From contig NZ_JBHMIM010000012.1 in the NCBI RefSeq assembly GCF_048060115.1, forward strand, positions 1 through 64,000: a stretch of 64,000 nucleotides of DNA, in the 5' to 3' direction. Positions 30,804 to 40,208 of this stretch are shown piece by piece. How positions within the stretch are numbered: position 1 is the stretch's first letter; the number at the start of each line of letters is the position of its first letter. Position numbers and translations under genes: made by a program. Below the pieces are notes generated by a model, which worked only from the letters and a program-made list of their open reading frames with translations, was not told where the DNA came from and searched no databases. The stretch is from Micromonospora_E sp048060115 (GTDB lineage Bacteria; Actinomycetota; Actinomycetes; Mycobacteriales; Micromonosporaceae).

Positions 30804-33800
30804 ATGACCGTCAACCCCCAGGCGGATCCACCCCGGGAGGTGCCGTCCATGCTGGAGCGTCCGGCAGCCACCATCAGGTCGGTACGGCGACGCCGGATGG
30901 CCCACGCCCGGCATGCCTGGGCCTACGACGGCCACGCCCATCTGGAGGTCAGCACCGACGACCACGGCCAGGTCATCGCCGACACGCAGCGCCTGGAACA
31001 GGCGCTCGACGCCATCGACGGGGTGCACTGGGCCGCCTGGAACGGCGCCCTGTGCCGGATGGTCGTGAGCTTCGACCCGGACGTGATCACCGGCAACCGG
31101 CTGGTGGTGGCGCTCGCCGAGGCGGAAGCCCAACTGTCACCGCCGACCGGCGGCAGCACCCACGTCGACGCCGGCGTCGGCAACGTCGCGTCACTCACCG
31201 GCGACCTGATCGGGGCCGGCATCGCCACCGTCGGCAAGGTGCTGAGGCTGCCCGCGCTGCCGAACGAGATCGCGGCGCTACCGGCTGCCTTCGAACACGT
31301 ACCGCAGCTACGGGCCTGGCTACGACGCGCCCTCGGGCCGGTCGGCGCCGACCTCGGCCAGGCGTTGTTCACCACCGCGGTCGCCGCAGCCACCCAACGC
31401 CCGCTCACCAGTCTCACCGACGCGGTGCTGCGGGCCACGTTGATGGCCGAGGATTCGGCCTACCACGACGTCTGGGCGGCCCGGGTGCACGAACTGCATC
31501 GGGACGCCGACAGCAGCCGGGCTCCGGCCCTGCCGCCGCCGGCCCGACCCCGTTCCCTACCGGACGGGCCCATCGAGCAGTACGCCCAACGGATGAGCAC
31601 CCTGACGCTGGTCGCCGCCGGGATCCTCACCGTCCTGCCCGGCGGCCGGCAGCGCGCGGCCCGAGTAACCGCGGTCGCCTCGCCACGCAGCGCCCGCACC
31701 GGCCGGGACGCGTACGCCGGGCACCTCGGCCGGGCCCTGGCCCGGCAGGGTGTGGTGGTCCGGGAGGCCGCCGCCCTGCGAAGGCTCGACCGGGTGGACA
31801 CCGTGGTCATCGACGCCTCGGTGCTGCTCACCGGCCGCACCGTCGTCACGGCGGTGGTTCCGGTCGCCGCCAGCGAGGAGCAGACCCGTCAGCAGGCGAA
31901 CCGGCTGCTCGACGGCGGCGGCGAGCCTGTCGGCGACGCCTCGGAGGGTTGGTCGCTGACGCCACCGCACCGCCTGGACCGGCCGGTACCGACCGAGGCG
32001 CTCGACCGTCTCGTCGCCGGTGAGCCAGTAGCCGGTGGTGCCTCGGCACCACCGGCTACTGGCAACGGCAACGGTCCGGCCTCCGGCGACGTGCTGGCAC
32101 TCACCTACCACGGTGAGCTGATGGCGCTCGTCCGGGTCGAGGCCGAGCTTGATCCGCAGGCCGAGGCGCTCACCGCCGCCGCCCGCCGGGTGGGACGGCT
32201 ACTCATCGCCGGACGCACCGCGGTCGGCCGCAATCCGGTCACCGGCTCGTCCGGCCGGGCACTCGCCGCCCGCTGCCGGGCCGAAGGCACCGTGGCCAGC
32301 GGGTCACGGCTGGCGGCGTCGGTGCGGTCGTTGCAGCAGGCCGGCCATGGCGTGGCGCTCATCGCCACCCGCAACGACGTCGCCCTGGCCGCAGCCGACT
32401 GCGGCATCGGGGTGATCCGTCAGGCCGCCCGCCGGCCGCCATGGGGTGCGCATCTGATCTGCGCACCCGGCCTGGAAACCGCCTGGCTGGTGGTGGAGGC
32501 GACGGCACTGGCACGGGCGGTGAGCGCGGGCAGCGCCCGACGGGCGATGTTCGGCTCGGTGGCCGCCGCGGCGCTGGGGGTCCTCGACGGTACGCCACGC
32601 GGCGGCGCCCGATCACTGTTGATCGACAACGTCGCGGGCCTGGTGAACCTCGCGATGGGCTACCGGGCGGCTCGCGATCTGGGTCGGCGTCCGATGCCGG
32701 TGCCGCAGAGCCACGCGCCCTGGCACGCGATGCCAGTGGACGAGGTGCTCGATCGGCTCGGCAGCTCCGCCAGCGGGCTCAGCGACGAACAGGCCCACCA
32801 ACGGCAGGCCGAGCAGGACGGCAACCGGCCGGACCCGGACTCCAGCCGAGGGTTGTGGCAGGCCGCTGCGGCCGAGCTGGACACCCCACTGACCGGGCCG
32901 CTGGCGGCCGGCGCCGGCGTCTCGGCGCTCACCGGATCCACGGTCGACGCGGTCATGGTGCTCTCGGTGATCATGGCGAACGCGTTGCTGGCCGGAGCGC
33001 AGGAGATGACCGCCGGCCGTGCCCTGCGGCGTCTGCTCAGCGCCGGCGCGCTACGGGTACGCGTACAACGAGACGGGCAGCAACGAGTCGGGCCCGCCGA
33101 GGAACTGGTCACCGGCGACCTGATCTGCCTGGAGCCGGGCGACTCGGTGCCCGCCGACTGCCGACTGATCACCGCCAACGGTCTGGAGATCGACGAGTCC
33201 AATCTGACCGGCGAATCAGTGCCGGTGACGAAGTCCCCTGCCGGCACGGACGCCACCGCTGTCGCCGAACGCACCAGCATGGTGTACGCCGGCACGACCG
33301 TGGCTGCCGGCACGGCGGCGGCGGTCGTGGTGGCCACCGGCAGATCCACCGAGGCCGGCCGCTCGGCCGATCAGGTCCTCGACGAGGCACCGCAAGGTGG
33401 GGTGCAGGCCCGGCTGCGGCAGATCGCCTCGGCCTCGGTACCGGCCGCGTTGGCGGCCGCCGCCGCGACTCTCGGCAGCGGCCTGCTGCGTGGCCGGCTC
33501 GCCGAGTCCGTCGGGTCCTCGGTCGCCCTGGCGGTGGCCGCGATCCCCGAAGGACTGCCGTTCGTGGCGACCGCCGCCCAGCTCAGCGCGAGCAAGCGGC
33601 TGTCACGGCACAACGTACTGATTCGCGACCCGCGGGCGATGGAGGCGCTCGGTCGGGTCGACGTGATCTGCTTCGACAAGACCGGCACCCTCACCCAGGG
33701 TCTGATCCGGCTGCAGAGCGTCTGTGACGGGTCGCGTACCGAGCCGGTGGACGCACTGAGCCACGGCCACCGCCATGTCCTGGCCGCCGCGCTGCGGGCG

Positions 33801-35375
33801 ACCCCGGTGCCGGACGGAGACCAGCGGCTACCGCATCCGACCGACCAGGCCGTCGTCGACGGCGGCCAGAGCGCCGGAGTGGGTCTACGCGAAGGCGCCG
33901 ACGGCTGGGAAATGCTGGCCGAGTTGCCGTTCGAGCCCGGACGGGGCTTCCACGCGGTGCTCGGTGTCTGCCCCGCCGGTGCCACCATCAACGTCAAGGG
34001 CGCACCGGAGACGGTGCTGCCACGCTGTGCGACCTGGCGACGCGGCGACGAGGTGGTCCCGCTGGACGAGAGCCGACGCACCGAGGTGGACGCCGCGATC
34101 GACCGGCTGGCCCGCGACGGGCTGCGGGTACTCGCGGTGGCCGGGCGGGCCGCGTCCGGCCGACGCGACCTCGCCGACGACCGGGTCGATCAACTGGAGT
34201 TGCGCGGGCTGCTCGGCCTGGCCGACCCGCCACGTGACAGCGCCGCCGAGGCCATCCGGCGGCTGCGACTGGCCGGCATCGCCGTGGTGATGCTCACCGG
34301 CGACCATCCGAGCACCGCCGAATCGATCGGCGCTCAGCTCGGGCTGCTCGACGGCAGCTCCGTGGTCACCGGAGCGGACCTCGACGCGGCAGGTCCGGAC
34401 CGGCTGACCGAGCTGGTGTCGCGTACCTCGGTGTTCGCCCGGGTCAGTCCGGCGCACAAGGTCGCGGTGGTACGGGCACTGCGGCAGGCGGGCCGGGTCG
34501 TCGCGGTGACCGGCGACGGCGCCAACGACGCCCCGGCGATCCAACTCGCCGACGTGGGCATCGCGCTCGGCGACCACGGCACCAGCGCCGCCCGCCAGGC
34601 CGCGGACATGATCGTCGTCGACGGCCGGATCGAGAGCATCGCCGAGGGAGTGACCGAGGGCCGGGCGATGTGGGTGTCGGTACGCGAGGCGCTCGCTCTG
34701 CTACTGGGTGGCAACCTGGGCGAGATCCTGTTCTCCGTCGGCAGTTCACTGATCTCCGGTCAGCAGGCGCTCAACCCTCGACAGATCCTGTTCGTCAACC
34801 TGATGACCGACCTGCTGCCGGCGATCGCCGTGGCATCGCGGCCACCGCGTGGGGTGAGCACCGACGAACTGGCCAGGGAGGGACCGGATTCCTCCCTGGG
34901 AGCCAGCCTCAACCGGGAGGTGGCGCGGCGGGCGGCGGCGACGGCGCTGGCCACCACCGGTGGCTGGCTGACCGCCCGGTTCACCGGCACCCCGACCCGG
35001 GCATCGAGTGTGGCGCTCGCCAGCCTCGTCGCCGCGCAGTTGGCGCAGACCGCGGTCGCGGCCAGGGGCGACCCGATGGTGCTGGCCGCCGCCGGCGTCT
35101 CCCTCGGCACCCTGTTCGGCGTGGTGCAGACCCCGGTGGTCAGCCAGTTCTTCGGTTGCCGGCCACTCGGGCCGATGGGTTGGTGCATCGTCGGGGGCTC
35201 AGCCACCGCCGCCGCCGGCCTGGGGCTGCTGCCGTTGGAGCGGATCGCCCGGCTCCGGCGTACCCGGCTCGGTCGCCTGGGCGTCGACGCGGCCCGGCAG
35301 GGACGTGGTCTGCGACCACGGCGGATGGTCCGGCGGCTGACGCCGGCTGGTGCCGATGCCCCGGCCCCGGTCTGA
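30804..35375 (+). CDS. CtpI-like giant cation-transporting P-type ATPase
   Basis: 1523 residues from ATG 30804 (GGAAGGA five bases upstream). The C-terminal 850 residues hold a full P-type ATPase: LTGESVPVTKS (actuator), FDKTGTLTQGLIR with the phosphorylated Asp near 960, MLTGDHPSTAESIG, and VTGDGANDAPAIQLADVGIA, with six or more membrane helices. The first 650 residues are a family-specific extension including an HMA-like ferredoxin fold (about 45-105) and what looks like a decayed duplicate of the nucleotide-binding part (TLIATR-like segment VALIATRNDVALAAADCGIG). This layout matches mycobacterial CtpI (over 1600 residues), whose ion is not settled. The start of the DUF1345 gene overlaps its end, so the two are co-expressed. 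Confidence 0.9.
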   Translation: MTVNPQADPPREVPSMLERPAATIRSVRRRRMAHARHAWAYDGHAHLEVSTDDHGQVIADTQRLEQALDAIDGVHWAAWNGALCRMVVSFDPDVITGNRLVVALAEAEAQLSPPTGGSTHVDAGVGNVASLTGDLIGAGIATVGKVLRLPALPNEIAALPAAFEHVPQLRAWLRRALGPVGADLGQALFTTAVAAATQRPLTSLTDAVLRATLMAEDSAYHDVWAARVHELHRDADSSRAPALPPPARPRSLPDGPIEQYAQRMSTLTLVAAGILTVLPGGRQRAARVTAVASPRSARTGRDAYAGHLGRALARQGVVVREAAALRRLDRVDTVVIDASVLLTGRTVVTAVVPVAASEEQTRQQANRLLDGGGEPVGDASEGWSLTPPHRLDRPVPTEALDRLVAGEPVAGGASAPPATGNGNGPASGDVLALTYHGELMALVRVEAELDPQAEALTAAARRVGRLLIAGRTAVGRNPVTGSSGRALAARCRAEGTVASGSRLAASVRSLQQAGHGVALIATRNDVALAAADCGIGVIRQAARRPPWGAHLICAPGLETAWLVVEATALARAVSAGSARRAMFGSVAAAALGVLDGTPRGGARSLLIDNVAGLVNLAMGYRAARDLGRRPMPVPQSHAPWHAMPVDEVLDRLGSSASGLSDEQAHQRQAEQDGNRPDPDSSRGLWQAAAAELDTPLTGPLAAGAGVSALTGSTVDAVMVLSVIMANALLAGAQEMTAGRALRRLLSAGALRVRVQRDGQQRVGPAEELVTGDLICLEPGDSVPADCRLITANGLEIDESNLTGESVPVTKSPAGTDATAVAERTSMVYAGTTVAAGTAAAVVVATGRSTEAGRSADQVLDEAPQGGVQARLRQIASASVPAALAAAAATLGSGLLRGRLAESVGSSVALAVAAIPEGLPFVATAAQLSASKRLSRHNVLIRDPRAMEALGRVDVICFDKTGTLTQGLIRLQSVCDGSRTEPVDALSHGHRHVLAAALRATPVPDGDQRLPHPTDQAVVDGGQSAGVGLREGADGWEMLAELPFEPGRGFHAVLGVCPAGATINVKGAPETVLPRCATWRRGDEVVPLDESRRTEVDAAIDRLARDGLRVLAVAGRAASGRRDLADDRVDQLELRGLLGLADPPRDSAAEAIRRLRLAGIAVVMLTGDHPSTAESIGAQLGLLDGSSVVTGADLDAAGPDRLTELVSRTSVFARVSPAHKVAVVRALRQAGRVVAVTGDGANDAPAIQLADVGIALGDHGTSAARQAADMIVVDGRIESIAEGVTEGRAMWVSVREALALLLGGNLGEILFSVGSSLISGQQALNPRQILFVNLMTDLLPAIAVASRPPRGVSTDELAREGPDSSLGASLNREVARRAAATALATTGGWLTARFTGTPTRASSVALASLVAAQLAQTAVAARGDPMVLAAAGVSLGTLFGVVQTPVVSQFFGCRPLGPMGWCIVGGSATAAAGLGLLPLERIARLRRTRLGRLGVDAARQGRGLRPRRMVRRLTPAGADAPAPV

Positions 35376-36033
35376 GGCCGGTCGGCGCAGCTCGGCACGG
35401 CCGCGGCGGCACCCACCGTGGCAACTGCTCGCCCTGGCCGCCGCAGGCCTGGCCGTGGGGGTGCCGGTAGCCGCCCTCGGACCGACGCTGTTGGGGCCGC
35501 TGGCTGGCTGGGGTCTGACCGCCAGCGGCTATCTGCTCTGGCGCTGGCCGGTGATCTGGCGGTGCGACGCGGCCGCCACCGTCCGTGCCGTCGACGAGGT
35601 CGACCCGGGGCGGGTGCTGGCGGACGCGGTGCTGGTCAGTGCCGCCCTGGCCAGTCTGCTCGCCGTCGCGGTGGTGCTCGGTGCGCCCCAGGTGTCGCAC
35701 GATCCGGCCAGCGGCCTGCACATCGGAATGAGCGTGGTCACCGTGGTGCTGTCCTGGGCGGTCATCCACGAGGTGTTCACCGGGCGGTACGCCCGGCTCT
35801 ACTACGGCCCGGACCGGGCCGGGGGTATCGACTTCCACACCGAGGAGCAGCCCCGGTTCAGCGACTTCGCCTACCTGGCGTTCACGATCGGGATGACGTT
35901 CCAGGTCTCCGACCCGCAGCTGACCAGCAGCGCGATGCGCCGGACCGTGCTCAGCCACGCGATCCTGTCGTTCCTCTTCGGCGCGGTGATCATCGCCGTG
36001 TTGATCAACCTGATCGGCAGCCTGGTGCGCTGA
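35350..36033 (+). CDS. DUF1345 membrane protein
   Basis: 227 residues from GTG 35350 (ATG 35356 is also possible); both overlap the 3' end of the ATPase gene. Five membrane helices are visible near 27-45, 50-68, 92-112, 125-145 and 198-222. The hallmark region is the stretch FSDFAYLAFTIGMTFQVSD, typical of DUF1345, with RRTVLSHAILSFLFGAVIIA at the end. Function is unknown in the family; small inner-membrane proteins of this kind are often tied to transporters. The overlap suggests a partner or regulator of the P-type ATPase. Confidence 0.85.
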   Translation: MPMPRPRSEAGRRSSARPRRHPPWQLLALAAAGLAVGVPVAALGPTLLGPLAGWGLTASGYLLWRWPVIWRCDAAATVRAVDEVDPGRVLADAVLVSAALASLLAVAVVLGAPQVSHDPASGLHIGMSVVTVVLSWAVIHEVFTGRYARLYYGPDRAGGIDFHTEEQPRFSDFAYLAFTIGMTFQVSDPQLTSSAMRRTVLSHAILSFLFGAVIIAVLINLIGSLVR

Positions 36034-36045
36034 GCACCACACAGC

Positions 36046-36064
36046 TGGCCAGGCCACCCTGGTC
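36046..36064. terminator. Small hairpin between convergent genes
   Basis: CCAGG (36049-36053), four bases, CCTGG (36058-36062) lies in the 61-bp gap between the DUF1345 stop and the stop of the minus-strand hypothetical gene. A weak terminator candidate only. Confidence 0.25.
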
Positions 36065-36094
36065 CGGCACCCTTGCCCCTAGCCGAGACGATGC

Positions 36095-36664
36095 CTACGC
36101 CGCCTTGCTGATCTGGCTCTCGAAGCGCTGCCGCAGTGAGTCGGCCCGCTGCGGATCGGCGAAACCCCGGAAGGCCTGATCGACGAACTCGGCCGGCATC
36201 ATCACCTCGACCTGGGCACGAAAGTCCTCGTCGAGCTTCGTGACGGTCACCTGCACCGGTTCACCGAGGCGGGCCACGATGGGCCCCGCGTTCATCCGTG
36301 ACAGCATGTACGGCGTACCAGGCGTGCCGGTGGCGCACAGGTAGTAGCCGTACGCGGTGCCGGGCTGCTCAGGGGTGCCGGCGGACAACTGCCACACCTC
36401 TGCGGTGCACAGCATCCGTTCGTCCGGGTTCACCTCGTGGCCGTGCGCGGCGTGCTCGTCGCTGGTCGACTGCTCGATGGTGGTGGCGATCCGCGTCGCC
36501 GCGTCCTCGCGCAGCTGGGCCTCGGTCAGCACCGGCTCGGCGGACGCGACGGAGTAGTAGAGACCCACCGTCAGCAACGCGAGCACGAGGACCTCGGGAA
36601 CCAACCACCAGGCGGTCACGCGACGAAGCGGAACACCCAAGGAATCGACATGTCTCGACACCAT
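36095..36664 (-). CDS. Hypothetical membrane-anchored protein
   Basis: 189 residues, not recognised. One N-terminal membrane helix (WWLVPEVLVLALLTVGLYYS, about 19-38) is followed by an extracytoplasmic domain of about 150 residues with a His-rich patch (DEHAAHGHEV) and two Cys residues (MLCTAEV, YLCATG) that could form a disulfide. No ribosome site precedes ATG 36664, so the start is tentative. It is on the same strand as, and 81 bp after, the NuoF-like gene. The positioning suggests it could be a late member of that redox operon, but nothing in the protein proves it. Confidence 0.65.
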   Translation of the reverse strand: MVSRHVDSLGVPLRRVTAWWLVPEVLVLALLTVGLYYSVASAEPVLTEAQLREDAATRIATTIEQSTSDEHAAHGHEVNPDERMLCTAEVWQLSAGTPEQPGTAYGYYLCATGTPGTPYMLSRMNAGPIVARLGEPVQVTVTKLDEDFRAQVEVMMPAEFVDQAFRGFADPQRADSLRQRFESQISKAA

Positions 36665-36745
36665 TGCAGTGTCGCAGCAGATGACGCGGAAGGAAAGCCG
36701 GGGCGGACACCTGCGACCAGATCGCCGCAGGTGTCCGCGTCCGGG

Positions 36746-38218
36746 TCAGCCCTTGCCCTCGCTGAGTCGTAGCGCCAACGCGGGACACATGTTGACCGCC
36801 TTGCGGGCTCCCGGTTCCAACCAGACCGGCACCGGGCTCGACGGGAAAGCCGGGAAGCCGTTCGCGTCCAATCGGATGTACTCGGGCACCACATGCGCGC
36901 AGAGCCCGTGCCCGTCGCACCGGGTCCAGTCGACACTGAGCCGCTTGGTCCCGCCGGACGGCGCGTCCGCCGGAAGCGGCAGGATGCCCTTGACCGGTTT
37001 CCCGCATCCGTCGCCGCCAGCGTGCGCGGCCAGGTCCTCGGCGAAGACATCCAATGCCGAGATGGCGAACCGGGAGGTGCCGTCGGGGTGGCTGCACGCG
37101 CCCCTGCCTTTGACCACGCTGGCGGCGGCCCGGACCGCGTCGACGGCAGCGCTACCGATCACCAGCGAGTCGATGGTACGGGCCATGTCCGGCAGGCCGA
37201 GCCGACAAGGCCCACACTGGCCGGCCGACTCGCCGGCCATGTAGTGCACGACCCGGGCCACCTCGCCGAGCGGGCAGGTGCCCTCACCCAGCGGGATCGT
37301 GATGCCGGCGCCGAGTGTGCCGCCCACCTTGGCGAAACCCTTGCGGGAGACCTCGACGATCGCCACCGCTTCCGGCGTGATCCACTTACCGTGATAGCCG
37401 CCGATCAGCAGGCCCGGCCCGACAGGCGCCTCGCACAGCTCCAGGATGTCACGCAACGGGGTCCCGGTGGGGCATTCCACCACAGCCGGTCGGGCAGCCG
37501 ACCCGCCGATGGTCAGCAGCACCGTACCCGGTTCGTCGGGCAGGCCGACCGCGCTGTACTCGTAGGGACCGAGCCGGGCCGCGACCGCGAGCTGCGAGTA
37601 GGTCTCCGCATTGGACAGCAGAGTCGGCAGACCGGACACCCCGGAGTCGCTGGACCGGATCTTGACTCCGGGTGGAATGTGCGGAAGCCCGTTGATGCCG
37701 CGTACCAGCGCGCCACCCTCGCCGGAGATGAACCGATGCGGCACGGTGACGATGCTGGTGGGCACGGGCATCCGTCGCTCCGCCAGCGCCGCCGACAGCG
37801 AGGCACCGCCCACTCCGTCATCGGCGACCCCGATGACGATCTCCTCAGCCTCCAAGGCGAACGCCGCCAACGCGGCGCCGTCGAGGATCAGGTGCGGTGC
37901 CCGGGTGAGCAGCACCTTGTCCTTCCAACTGGCGGGTTCACCCTCAGTGGCGTTGACCACGACCACGACCGGCTTGTCCTGCTTGTCGGCTGACTCGACC
38001 ACCGCCTTGACCTTGCGATGGAACGGGAACCCCGCGCCGCCTCGGCCCTTGAGGTCGATCGCCTCACCCAGTCGCATCAGGTCGTCGACCGACAGTGGAC
38101 CGACCCCACCGTGCACCTCTTCATGTGCCCGCAGGTCGAGGCGGCCGAACTCCTCGAAGCCAGCGGTCAACCGGGGTGGACCGATGGTCGCGACTGGCGG
38201 AACGGTTGCCGCGCTCAA
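36746..38218 (-). CDS. NuoF-like flavoprotein fused to a C-terminal ferredoxin
   Basis: 490 residues from TTG 38218, whose TTGA overlaps the stop of the ferric-reductase gene; GAGGAGAGG is upstream. The N-terminal part resembles complex I NuoF: LKGRGGAGFPFHRKV (FMN loop), VVVNATEGEPASWKD, LPTLLSNAETYSQLA. The cluster site reads ESAGQCGPCRLG with a distal GACSH; compared with NuoF ESCGxCxPCR, one Cys is Ala, leaving three. The C-terminal 65 residues are a [3Fe-4S]-type ferredoxin (RCDGHGLCAH, later NMCPALAL). It likely carries electrons between NAD(P)H or ferredoxin and the coupled haem membrane protein. Substrate and direction are unknown. Confidence 0.8.
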   Translation of the reverse strand: MSAATVPPVATIGPPRLTAGFEEFGRLDLRAHEEVHGGVGPLSVDDLMRLGEAIDLKGRGGAGFPFHRKVKAVVESADKQDKPVVVVVNATEGEPASWKDKVLLTRAPHLILDGAALAAFALEAEEIVIGVADDGVGGASLSAALAERRMPVPTSIVTVPHRFISGEGGALVRGINGLPHIPPGVKIRSSDSGVSGLPTLLSNAETYSQLAVAARLGPYEYSAVGLPDEPGTVLLTIGGSAARPAVVECPTGTPLRDILELCEAPVGPGLLIGGYHGKWITPEAVAIVEVSRKGFAKVGGTLGAGITIPLGEGTCPLGEVARVVHYMAGESAGQCGPCRLGLPDMARTIDSLVIGSAAVDAVRAAASVVKGRGACSHPDGTSRFAISALDVFAEDLAAHAGGDGCGKPVKGILPLPADAPSGGTKRLSVDWTRCDGHGLCAHVVPEYIRLDANGFPAFPSSPVPVWLEPGARKAVNMCPALALRLSEGKG

Positions 38219-39885
38219 TTCGCCTCTCCTCGAAGCCGGTTCCAGTAGTCCTCGTCGACGTCGTCGGCGCCACGGCTGGACCGGCGGCCTGCGGATTCCG
38301 CCGCGGCCGCCCGCTGGGCACGGCGGGACGCGAGGTCGACCAGGGTGGGGGTGTCGTCCGCCGGGTAGTCGGCCAGGTCGCGGCTGCTGACCGGCGGCTC
38401 CGCCTCGGCGCGCCGTCGGGCGGCGCGGCTGCGGACCGGCTCTGCCTGCTCGGTCCGGTCGTCGAAGCGACCCCGGGGACCGGCCCCGGAAACCGGCCGG
38501 TCGTCGGCGAACCGGCTGCGGGCGCCCGAGCCGGAGACCGGCCGGTCGTCGGCGTAGCGGCCTCTGGAGCCGACGGTGTCGTCCACCGGACGCCGGTTGT
38601 CGTAGGCGCGATCGTCGTCGGCGTAGCGACGACGGCCGTCGTCGGCGTAGCGACGACGGCCGTCGTCGGGATCCGCGACGCGGCGACGGTCGGACTCCTC
38701 GCTGTACCGCCGTCGGGAGCCGGTGTCCTCCTCGGCGTACCGGCCCCGGCCGGAGTCCTGCTCCTCGCGCCAGCGTCGGTCGGTGGTTTCGCTGCGGGCT
38801 GATTCGTACCGGCGTGCGGCGGGGCGGTCCTCCTCGGCGTACCGGCCCCGGCCTGAGTCGTCCACCCGTGGCACCCGGTCGGCGTCGACCTGGCGGTACG
38901 CGCGGGTCTCCTCGGCCAGCGACGAGCGGGTCCGCTCCGCCGGCTGGGGCACCTCGGGGACCCGGTAGCGGTCGGAGGGTCGCGGCGTGGCGCCACGGGC
39001 GGCACCTGCCGGAGCCCACGAGTCGATCATGTCCCCACGTCCTCCGAGCGCCCCGAAACCGGCGGTCGCCGGCTCCAGGCTGATCCGGTCGTCGCGACTA
39101 CCGCGACGGCGTGACGAGCCGGAACCGGAGCGGGAGTCCTCGGCCATCTTGCCGACCGGCTTGATCGACGTGCCGGTCGCCTGCGAGACAAACGGCTTCT
39201 TCTTGCCCACCCCGGTCGCCAACCGCACCAGCAGCGCGATGACCACCAGCACGATGCAGACAACGTAGCTCAGGATGACCCAGGTGGCGGGAGGGCGGCC
39301 AGAAGCGAGACCGTGCAGAATGCCGATCGGCCACGCCACGTAGGCACCGCTGTGCATCGCCCGCCACATCCACGGCGGACCGACATCGGCCCACCTCGCC
39401 CGGGCGAGTCCGGTCCAGAGGATGGCGAACATGAGGTATGCCGCAAGTGTGCCGAAGCCGACGTAGAACGCCTGGCTACCGCCGAGAAACGGAATGAACG
39501 CGCCGACCGTCGATACCGCGCCGGTTGTGATCTGCGTGACGATGTGCAGCACCAGGAAGACGATGGCCATGATCCCGGTCGTACGGTGCGCCGACTGCAG
39601 CAGCACCCGGTGTCGAGGCAGCAGGACGATGCGGTCGGTGGCGAGTAGCCCGACCATCACCGTGATACTCAGCGACACCAACGTGAACACGCCGCCGAAG
39701 AAGTCCGTGAGGAAGAACGCGTACACGTACGCGATCCGCCCTGCCGGCGTGAGCATCGCCAGCGCCCAGAAGACCGCCAGCGCCGATGCCGAAAGGACCA
39801 GGACCGACAGCCGGGACGGCTGTCGCATCCCAGGTAGCTCGGGCCTGGGGCCGGCGGGTCGCTGGTTCTGGTTCGTCCGCGCCAT
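38215..39885 (-). CDS. Ferric-reductase-like haem membrane protein with long charged tail
   Basis: 556 residues from ATG 39885 with GAGGAG just upstream. Residues 25-225 form a six- to seven-helix cytochrome b-like core of the ferric reductase-like transmembrane family. Candidate haem His residues are in SAHRTTGIM, LVLHIVTQ, AMHSGAYVAW and GILHGLASG, four in two helix pairs. The remaining 320 residues are a hydrophilic, probably disordered tail with repeats such as GRGRYAEED and RRRYADDG, rich in Arg, Asp and Tyr. There is no FAD/NAD domain, which the coupled NuoF-like protein could provide. The acceptor (Fe3+, quinone or oxygen) is unknown. Confidence 0.82.
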   Translation of the reverse strand: MARTNQNQRPAGPRPELPGMRQPSRLSVLVLSASALAVFWALAMLTPAGRIAYVYAFFLTDFFGGVFTLVSLSITVMVGLLATDRIVLLPRHRVLLQSAHRTTGIMAIVFLVLHIVTQITTGAVSTVGAFIPFLGGSQAFYVGFGTLAAYLMFAILWTGLARARWADVGPPWMWRAMHSGAYVAWPIGILHGLASGRPPATWVILSYVVCIVLVVIALLVRLATGVGKKKPFVSQATGTSIKPVGKMAEDSRSGSGSSRRRGSRDDRISLEPATAGFGALGGRGDMIDSWAPAGAARGATPRPSDRYRVPEVPQPAERTRSSLAEETRAYRQVDADRVPRVDDSGRGRYAEEDRPAARRYESARSETTDRRWREEQDSGRGRYAEEDTGSRRRYSEESDRRRVADPDDGRRRYADDGRRRYADDDRAYDNRRPVDDTVGSRGRYADDRPVSGSGARSRFADDRPVSGAGPRGRFDDRTEQAEPVRSRAARRRAEAEPPVSSRDLADYPADDTPTLVDLASRRAQRAAAAESAGRRSSRGADDVDEDYWNRLRGEAN

Positions 39886-40208
39886 ATGCTCCTCGATCTC
39901 CCGCTTGGTGCCATCCGAGCACCCTGGCGGCCGAGCCCAGTGCCCGGTCCACCGCGAATGCCTTGCCCTTGGCGTGGCGCCGGAGAAACCGTACCGCTTC
40001 CCGGTCGTTTCGCCCGCTCCAGTGCCCGTCCCTCAGCAACTACGTAGCCGGAGCCTCTGCGGATGAACGCTGCCGGCATTTGATTGGGGGCAGGTCACTC
40101 TGCCGGAATCGTCCCGCTAGTTCCCGGTCGACGCCACCAACCAAACGCTGCGCATATGACGTAAAGTAGCTGTCCGATCACGACAAATCATTTCGGGAAA
40201 ATGGAGAT
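39886..40208. other. Promoter region of the redox pair
   Basis: 323 bp without a gene, between the ferric-reductase start and the terminator of the 40292-40747 gene. It is GC-rich to about 40080 and then AT-rich (40130-40200), where the promoter of the minus-strand redox operon is expected. TTGTCG-like and TACTTT-like hexamers are present but not well spaced, so no promoter is claimed. Confidence 0.45.
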
